From positions 1-64,000 of the forward strand of contig CANRHU010000001.1 in the NCBI GenBank assembly GCA_947630485.1: a stretch of DNA of 64,000 nucleotides, written 5' to 3'. The DNA is from an uncultured Lachnospiraceae bacterium. GTDB taxonomy: Bacteria; Bacillota; Clostridia; Lachnospirales; Lachnospiraceae. Shown here piece after piece: positions 58,682 to 64,000 of the stretch. Under the pieces are notes generated by a model. The model saw only the letters and a list, made by a program, of their open reading frames with translations. It made no database searches and was not told the DNA's origin. A program made the position numbers and the translations under genes. The stretch's first letter is position 1. Each line of letters begins with the position of its first letter.

Positions 58682-61600
58682 ATGAGCAGAGTATTTGAAA
58701 ATGCGCTGGCAGAGCTGGCGGAATTCGAGGAACTGAATACGGATTTAAACCGCGGGCGCGGCCCGGTTCAGGTCAGCGGATGCATGGATTCCCAAAAGGT
58801 TCATCTGATGCAGGAGGCGGGGGAAAGTCTGGCCTGGAAGCTGGTTGTGACCTATGATGAGGCGCGCGCCAAAGAGATCTATGACGATTTTCAGTGTTTT
58901 GGGGACCGCGTGTGGCTGTACCCGGCGAAGGATCTGCTGTTCTACAGCGCGGATATTCATGGAAATCTGATTACCAGACAGCGGATGCAGGTGGTAAAAG
59001 CGCTGATTGAGGATGCAGAGAACGAAGCAGGTCGGGGCGCCGGTATAGAGACGGCAGGATTGTCAGGAAGCGAAGCTGAAAGGCGCGGCGGCGTGGTCGT
59101 GGCGACGCTTGACGGGCTTATGGATCATCTTCTGCCGCTCTCCGCTCTGCGCAGCCAGATTCTAAAGGTTCGTTCCGGCGAGACGATCGATATCGAGGAA
59201 TGGAAGCGGAGACTGACGGCGCTGGGGTATGAGCGCATGGCCCAGGTAGACGGCATGGGGCAGTTCTCCATCCGCGGAGGCATCCTGGATATTTTTCCGC
59301 TGACGGAGGAACTGCCGGTGCGGATCGAGCTTTGGGACGACGAGGTGGATTCCATTCGCAGCTTTGATGTGGAAAGTCAGCGGTCTGTAGAGCAGCTGGA
59401 GGAGGCGGTCATCTATCCGGCTTCGGAAATTGTGCTGACCGAAGGACAGCTCGCAGCGGGCATGGAGCGGATTCAGAAGTCGGCGGATCGCTATGAGAAG
59501 CTGCTTCGGGAGCAAATGCGGACGGAGGAGGCCTACCGCGTCAGCTCGCTTGCAAAGGATGTGCGGGAGCGTCTGGAGGACGGATTGGGCGCAGGCGGAC
59601 TTGACAGCTTTCTCGCCTGCTTTTGCAGCGATACCGTTTCTTTCCGGGAGTATTTTCCGAAGGGAAATACAGCGGTGTTCCTGGATGAACCGGCCAGGCT
59701 TAAGGAACACGGGGACGCCGTGGAGGCGGAGTTCCGCGAGAGCATGATCGGCCGCATGGAGAAAGGGTATCTTTTGCCGGAACAGACGGAGCTTCTGTAT
59801 TCGGCGAAAGAGACGCTGGCGGGCCTCCTGGGGCGCTATACGGTTCTGGTGACCGGTTTGGAGCAGCGCCTGGCGGGGATGAACGCGGTCAGGCGCTATG
59901 CGATCGACGCAAAAAATGTCAACTCTTATCAAAACAGCTTTGAAATCCTGATTAACGATCTGAAGCGGTGGAAGAGAGAGCGCTACCGCGTCGTTCTTCT
60001 GTCCGGTTCGCATACAAGGGCCGGCCGGCTGGCCGGCGATCTGCGCGATTATGAACTGAGCGCGTTTTTCAGCGAGGATCCGCAGCGGAAAGTGCAGCCG
60101 GGTGAGATCATGGTTCGGTGCGGGAATCTTCACCGCGGCTTTGAGTATCCGCAGATTAAATTCGTTGTCATTACAGAAGGCGATATGTTCGGGACGGCGA
60201 AGAAAAAGCGCCGCCGCAAAAAGGCTGCCTATGAGGGACAGAAGATCGAGAGTTTTGCGGAGCTTTCCCCGGGGGACTATGTCGTCCACGAGGAGCACGG
60301 TCTGGGTATCTACCGGGGCATCGAAAAGATTGAGCAGGATCATGTGGTTAAAGATTATCTGAAAGTAGAGTACGCGGACGGCGGTAATCTCTATCTGCCC
60401 GCAACCCGGCTGGACGTCATCCAGAAATACGCGGGTGCGGATGCGAAAGCACCGAAGCTGAACCGTCTGGGCGGCGATCAGTGGAAGAAGACGCGCGACC
60501 GGGTCAAAGGGGCGGTGAAGGAGATCGCAAAGGAGCTGGTGGAGCTCTATGCGGCCCGCCAGGAGACGGACGGCTTCGTCTACAGCGAGGATACGGTCTG
60601 GCAGCGGGAATTCGAAGAGCTGTTCCCGTACGAAGAGACGGAGGATCAGCTGGAGGCCATCGAGGCTACAAAGCGGGATATGCAGAGTCCCAAGATCATG
60701 GATCGGCTGATTTGCGGCGATGTGGGCTACGGAAAGACGGAGATCGCGCTGCGGGCGGCTTTCAAGGCGGTTCAGGACGGCAGGCAGGTAGCCTATCTGG
60801 TGCCGACCACGATCCTGGCCCAGCAGCATTACAACACCTTTGTCCAGCGGATGAAAGAATTCCCGGTAAGGGTGGATTTGATGTCGCGTTTCCGCACGCA
60901 GGCCGAACAGAAGAAGACGCTGGAGGATCTGCGGAGGGGGCTGGTGGATATTGTGATCGGTACGCACAGGATACTGTCGAAGGACGTGCAGTTTAAGAAC
61001 TTAGGGCTTCTGGTCATTGATGAGGAGCAGCGGTTCGGTGTGGCGCACAAGGAACGGATCAAGCAGATGAAAAAGAATGTGGATGTGCTGACGCTGACGG
61101 CGACGCCAATTCCGCGGACATTGCACATGAGCATGGCCGGAATCCGGGATATGAGCGTATTGGAGGAGCCGCCGGTGGACCGCGTGCCGATTCAGACCTA
61201 CGTGATGGAATACGATGACGAGATGGTCCGGGAGGCAATTCGTCGGGAACTGGCGCGGGACGGCCAGGTGTACTATGTCTCCAACCGCGTTCAGGATATC
61301 GCGGATGTAGCGGCCCGTGTATCCCAGTTGGTGCCGGACGCGGTGGTGGTATATGCCCACGGACAGATGAATGAGCGGCAGCTGGAGCATATTATGCTGG
61401 ATTTTGTGGGCGGGGAGATCGACGTGCTGGTATCCACCACGATTATTGAGACCGGACTGGATATCCCGAATGTAAATACGATCATCATTCAGGACGCGGA
61501 CCGGATGGGACTGTCGCAGCTCTATCAGCTGCGCGGGCGCGTGGGGCGTTCCAGCCGGACGGCATACGCGTTTCTCATGTACCGGCGTGACAAGCTTCTG

Positions 61601-62281
61601 CGCGAGGAGGCGGAGAAGCGCCTAAAGGCCATCCGGGAGTTTACGGAACTGGGCAGCGGGATTCGCATTGCCATGCGGGATCTGGAGATCCGCGGCGCCG
61701 GCAACGTCCTGGGCGCGGAGCAGCACGGCCACATGGAGGCGGTCGGATACGACCTGTATTGTAAGCTTCTGAATCAGGCGGTAGCCGCGTTGCGGGGGCG
61801 CCGAACGGAAGAGGAAGAGTTTAATTCGGCGGTGGAGTGTGATATCGACGCTTACATTCCGACCTCCTATATCCGAAATGAATATCAAAAGCTGGATATT
61901 TACAAACGGATTTCCGCCATTGAGAATGAGGAGGAATCCATGGATATGCAGGATGAGCTGATCGACCGCTTCGGCGAGATTCCGCAGTCCGTAGAGAATC
62001 TCCTGCTGGTGGCCCAGCTGAAAGCCATGGCCCACAGGGCCTATGTGACGGAAGTGCTGATTAACCGTCAGGAGGTGCGCCTTACGATGTTTCCGCGGGC
62101 AAAGCTGGATACCGGCCGCATTCCGGAGCTGATCCGCTCTTATGGCGGGAAGCTGAAGATGATGACCGGCGAGACGCCCGGATTCCTCTATCAGGAAACG
62201 AAAAAAATGAATAAGGACAGCCGGGAAATGATGGAAGAGGCAGAGACGCTTCTGCAGAAACTGGGAGAGCTGGCGGAGTAA
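58682..62281 (+). CDS. mfd: transcription-repair coupling factor
   Basis: [56 protein letters not shown]. Confidence 0.98.
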   Translation: MSRVFENALAELAEFEELNTDLNRGRGPVQVSGCMDSQKVHLMQEAGESLAWKLVVTYDEARAKEIYDDFQCFGDRVWLYPAKDLLFYSADIHGNLITRQRMQVVKALIEDAENEAGRGAGIETAGLSGSEAERRGGVVVATLDGLMDHLLPLSALRSQILKVRSGETIDIEEWKRRLTALGYERMAQVDGMGQFSIRGGILDIFPLTEELPVRIELWDDEVDSIRSFDVESQRSVEQLEEAVIYPASEIVLTEGQLAAGMERIQKSADRYEKLLREQMRTEEAYRVSSLAKDVRERLEDGLGAGGLDSFLACFCSDTVSFREYFPKGNTAVFLDEPARLKEHGDAVEAEFRESMIGRMEKGYLLPEQTELLYSAKETLAGLLGRYTVLVTGLEQRLAGMNAVRRYAIDAKNVNSYQNSFEILINDLKRWKRERYRVVLLSGSHTRAGRLAGDLRDYELSAFFSEDPQRKVQPGEIMVRCGNLHRGFEYPQIKFVVITEGDMFGTAKKKRRRKKAAYEGQKIESFAELSPGDYVVHEEHGLGIYRGIEKIEQDHVVKDYLKVEYADGGNLYLPATRLDVIQKYAGADAKAPKLNRLGGDQWKKTRDRVKGAVKEIAKELVELYAARQETDGFVYSEDTVWQREFEELFPYEETEDQLEAIEATKRDMQSPKIMDRLICGDVGYGKTEIALRAAFKAVQDGRQVAYLVPTTILAQQHYNTFVQRMKEFPVRVDLMSRFRTQAEQKKTLEDLRRGLVDIVIGTHRILSKDVQFKNLGLLVIDEEQRFGVAHKERIKQMKKNVDVLTLTATPIPRTLHMSMAGIRDMSVLEEPPVDRVPIQTYVMEYDDEMVREAIRRELARDGQVYYVSNRVQDIADVAARVSQLVPDAVVVYAHGQMNERQLEHIMLDFVGGEIDVLVSTTIIETGLDIPNVNTIIIQDADRMGLSQLYQLRGRVGRSSRTAYAFLMYRRDKLLREEAEKRLKAIREFTELGSGIRIAMRDLEIRGAGNVLGAEQHGHMEAVGYDLYCKLLNQAVAALRGRRTEEEEFNSAVECDIDAYIPTSYIRNEYQKLDIYKRISAIENEEESMDMQDELIDRFGEIPQSVENLLLVAQLKAMAHRAYVTEVLINRQEVRLTMFPRAKLDTGRIPELIRSYGGKLKMMTGETPGFLYQETKKMNKDSREMMEEAETLLQKLGELAE

Positions 62282-62336
62282 AAGACGGCAAAATACGAAA
62301 CAGAACCGGAAGAATTGCTTACCTAAAACCTGGAAA

Positions 62337-62365
62337 GTATAAATTCCCCCATTTGACAGATACTA
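62337..62365 (+). promoter_or_regulatory. sigma-G-like promoter of spoVT
   Basis: GTATA - 17 bp - GATACTA, close to the sigma-G consensus GNATR-N17/18-CATWMTA. Confidence 0.55.
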
Positions 62366-62402
62366 CATTAACAGTAAGCGTGCAAAATGGAGGAATAAAG
62401 AA

Positions 62403-62951
62403 ATGAAAGCTACAGGGATTGTAAGAAGAATCGATGATCTTGGCCGTGTGGTCATTCCGAAGGAGATCCGCAGGACGCTCAGGCTGCGGGAAGGGACGCC
62501 GCTTGAGATCTTTACGGACCGGGAAGGGGAGATCATCCTGAAAAAATATTCGCCCATGGTGGAACTGACTGCCTTTGCCTCCCAGTATGCCGAGGCTATG
62601 GCCCTCTCAACCGGTCTCATGGTCTGCATCACGGATCGGGATCAGGTTATCGCCGTTGCAGGCGGCCCGAAAAAAGATGTGATTGGCAAGCCGATCAGCA
62701 AACAGCTGGAAAATGCGATCGGGGAGAGAGAGACGGTTTTGGCTGTGAAGGATGAAAAAGCATTTTTTTCTATGACCATCGATGATATGGAAGGAATCAC
62801 AGCTATGGCCGTCGCGCCGATCATCTGTGAGGGCGACGCGATCGGAAGCGTAGCTCTTTTAAGCCGTGATGCGAAGACGAAGCCGGGGGACCCGGAGCTT
62901 AAACTAATCACAACCGCGGCTGGATTTTTGGGAAGACAGATGGAGGGCTGA
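62403..62951 (+). CDS. spoVT: stage V sporulation protein T (AbrB N-terminal + GAF)
   Basis: MKATGIVRRIDDLGRVVIPKEIRRTLRLREGTPLEIFTDREGEIILKKYSP. Confidence 0.96.
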   Translation: MKATGIVRRIDDLGRVVIPKEIRRTLRLREGTPLEIFTDREGEIILKKYSPMVELTAFASQYAEAMALSTGLMVCITDRDQVIAVAGGPKKDVIGKPISKQLENAIGERETVLAVKDEKAFFSMTIDDMEGITAMAVAPIICEGDAIGSVALLSRDAKTKPGDPELKLITTAAGFLGRQMEG

Positions 62952-63113
62952 CGTCAGGGTCAGGGGCGCTTCCTGCCGGTACTTTCTGCCGGCTGAGACT
63001 GCCGGAATGTGAGACTGCCGGAATGACTGCCGGAACGCCATTTTTCTGTAGCGCATCCTTTGGTTATGTGGTACAATATGTCTGTTGACAATGGTTCCAA
63101 AGGAGGATGCACT

Positions 63114-63494
63114 ATGTATACATTTGCCGATCTGGTTCAAATCGTAGCCGAGCTCCGCTCGGATCACGGCTGTCCGTGGGATCGGGAACAGACCCTCGAA
63201 TCCATGAAGCAGTATCTGGCAGACGAGGCCCAGGAGGTCTTTGACGCTGTGGATAACCATGATATGCCGAATCTTTGCGAAGAGTTAGGCGATGTTCTTC
63301 TTCAGGTTGTCCTCGACAGCCAGATTGCCTCCGAGCAGGGGGCGTTCACCGTCCACGACGTGGTGGACGGAATCTGTCGAAAAATGATTCGGCGCCATCC
63401 GCATGTATTTGGGGATGTAAAAGTCAGTTCTCCCGAGGAATGCCTCGCACTTTGGAATGCCATAAAAATGCAGGAAAAAGCCGAAAAACCTTGA
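63114..63494 (+). CDS. mazG: MazG-family nucleotide pyrophosphohydrolase
   Basis: MYTFADLVQIVAELRSDHGCPWDREQTLESMKQYLADEAQEVFDAV, EELGDVLLQVV; SD aaaggagg. Confidence 0.93.
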   Translation: MYTFADLVQIVAELRSDHGCPWDREQTLESMKQYLADEAQEVFDAVDNHDMPNLCEELGDVLLQVVLDSQIASEQGAFTVHDVVDGICRKMIRRHPHVFGDVKVSSPEECLALWNAIKMQEKAEKP

Positions 63495-63589
63495 CAAAGC
63501 TATATAAAAAGGCTATAAATGATAGAGTACGACGACGCCGGGGGACGGCGCTGGAACTCTATGAATTCTATTTTAGGAGGAAGATATCA

Positions 63590-63862
63590 ATGAACAAGAC
63601 AGAACTGATCGCAGCCGTTGCGGAGAAGGCAGACCTTTCCAAAAAGGATGCAGAGAAGGCGATTAAGGCTTTTACAGAGACAGTTACGGAAGCGTTAGCG
63701 GGTGGAGATAAGGTACAGCTGGTTGGTTTCGGTACATTTGAGACTGTGGAGAGATCCGCCAGAGAGGCCCGCAATCCGAGAACCGGCGAGCCGATGCGGG
63801 TTGCTGCCAGCAGAGCTCCTAAGTTCAAAGTCGGCAATGCCCTGAAGGACGCTGTGAAATAA
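63590..63862 (+). CDS. hup: HU family DNA-binding protein
   Basis: MNKTELIAAVAEKADLSKKDAEKAIKAFTETVTEALAGGDKVQLVGFGTFE; SD taggagga. Confidence 0.96.
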   Translation: MNKTELIAAVAEKADLSKKDAEKAIKAFTETVTEALAGGDKVQLVGFGTFETVERSAREARNPRTGEPMRVAASRAPKFKVGNALKDAVK

Positions 63863-63868
63863 TTTTAT

Positions 63869-64000
63869 ATGCGACTGGATAAGTTTTTGAAAGTATCACG
63901 TCTGATTAAGCGCAGAACCGTGGCGAATGAAGCCTGCGATGCCGGCCGCGTTCTTGTCAACGGGCGTCCGGCCAAGGCCTCTTTGAATGTAAAGACCGGC
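63869..64000 (+). CDS. S4-domain RNA-binding protein, RqcP-like (partial, runs off window)
   Basis: [44 protein letters not shown]; position after mazG/hup matches yabO/rqcP synteny. Confidence 0.88.
   Translation, partial: MRLDKFLKVSRLIKRRTVANEACDAGRVLVNGRPAKASLNVKTG

Noticed and set aside
59162-60967. 601-aa minus-strand ORF inside mfd, and similar long antisense ORFs (6227-7525, 7736-9214, 18288-19682, 23742-25124, 29380-30597, 38717-39829, 53212-54471)
   Set aside because: All lie opposite strongly recognised genes, have His/Arg/Leu-rich compositions without domains, and no convincing SD.

Overview
The window looks like a moderately GC-rich, spore-forming Firmicutes chromosome, probably Lachnospiraceae/Clostridia (inferred from gene content: spoVG, spoVT, cwlD-like, RicT, GlgC/GlgD, collagen-like spore protein). 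The left ~2.7 kb is the end of a mobile element: a PemK/MazF-type toxin, small accessory ORFs and a large serine recombinase, abutting an interrupted tRNA-Asn. Intact tRNA-Glu and tRNA-Cys follow. The rest is mostly chromosomal: a Ugp-like sugar/glycerol-phosphate ABC transporter, surE and a 5'-nucleotidase, cobB, rpsF-ssb-rpsR, sortase B, ackA, nrdAB, an exosporium-type collagen-like protein, an Orn/Lys/Arg decarboxylase, tmk-holB-ricT-trmN-rsmI, gdpP-rplI-dnaB, mecA, an atypical kinase locus, GH18, cwlD, tsaC, dCMP deaminase, VanW, Lrp/aminotransferase/trmL, rubredoxin, a membrane SbcC-like/SbcD pair, asnS, glgCD, spoVG-pth-mfd-spoVT-mazG-hup-rqcP. The observations most worth a second look are: (i) a 16-bp perfect palindrome that splits tRNA-Asn next to the recombinase element; (ii) a textbook-geometry H-type pseudoknot at the predicted 5' end of the ABC-transporter mRNA; (iii) a kinase fused to a Lys-less MinD/ParA-like domain, followed by a second Lys-less copy in an overlapping frame; (iv) a hairpin/uORF leader before pth; (v) low-complexity insertions recurring in several otherwise conserved enzymes; (vi) good sigma-K-like and sigma-G-like promoters. 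All calls come from reading the sequence and the supplied translations; no searches were run.
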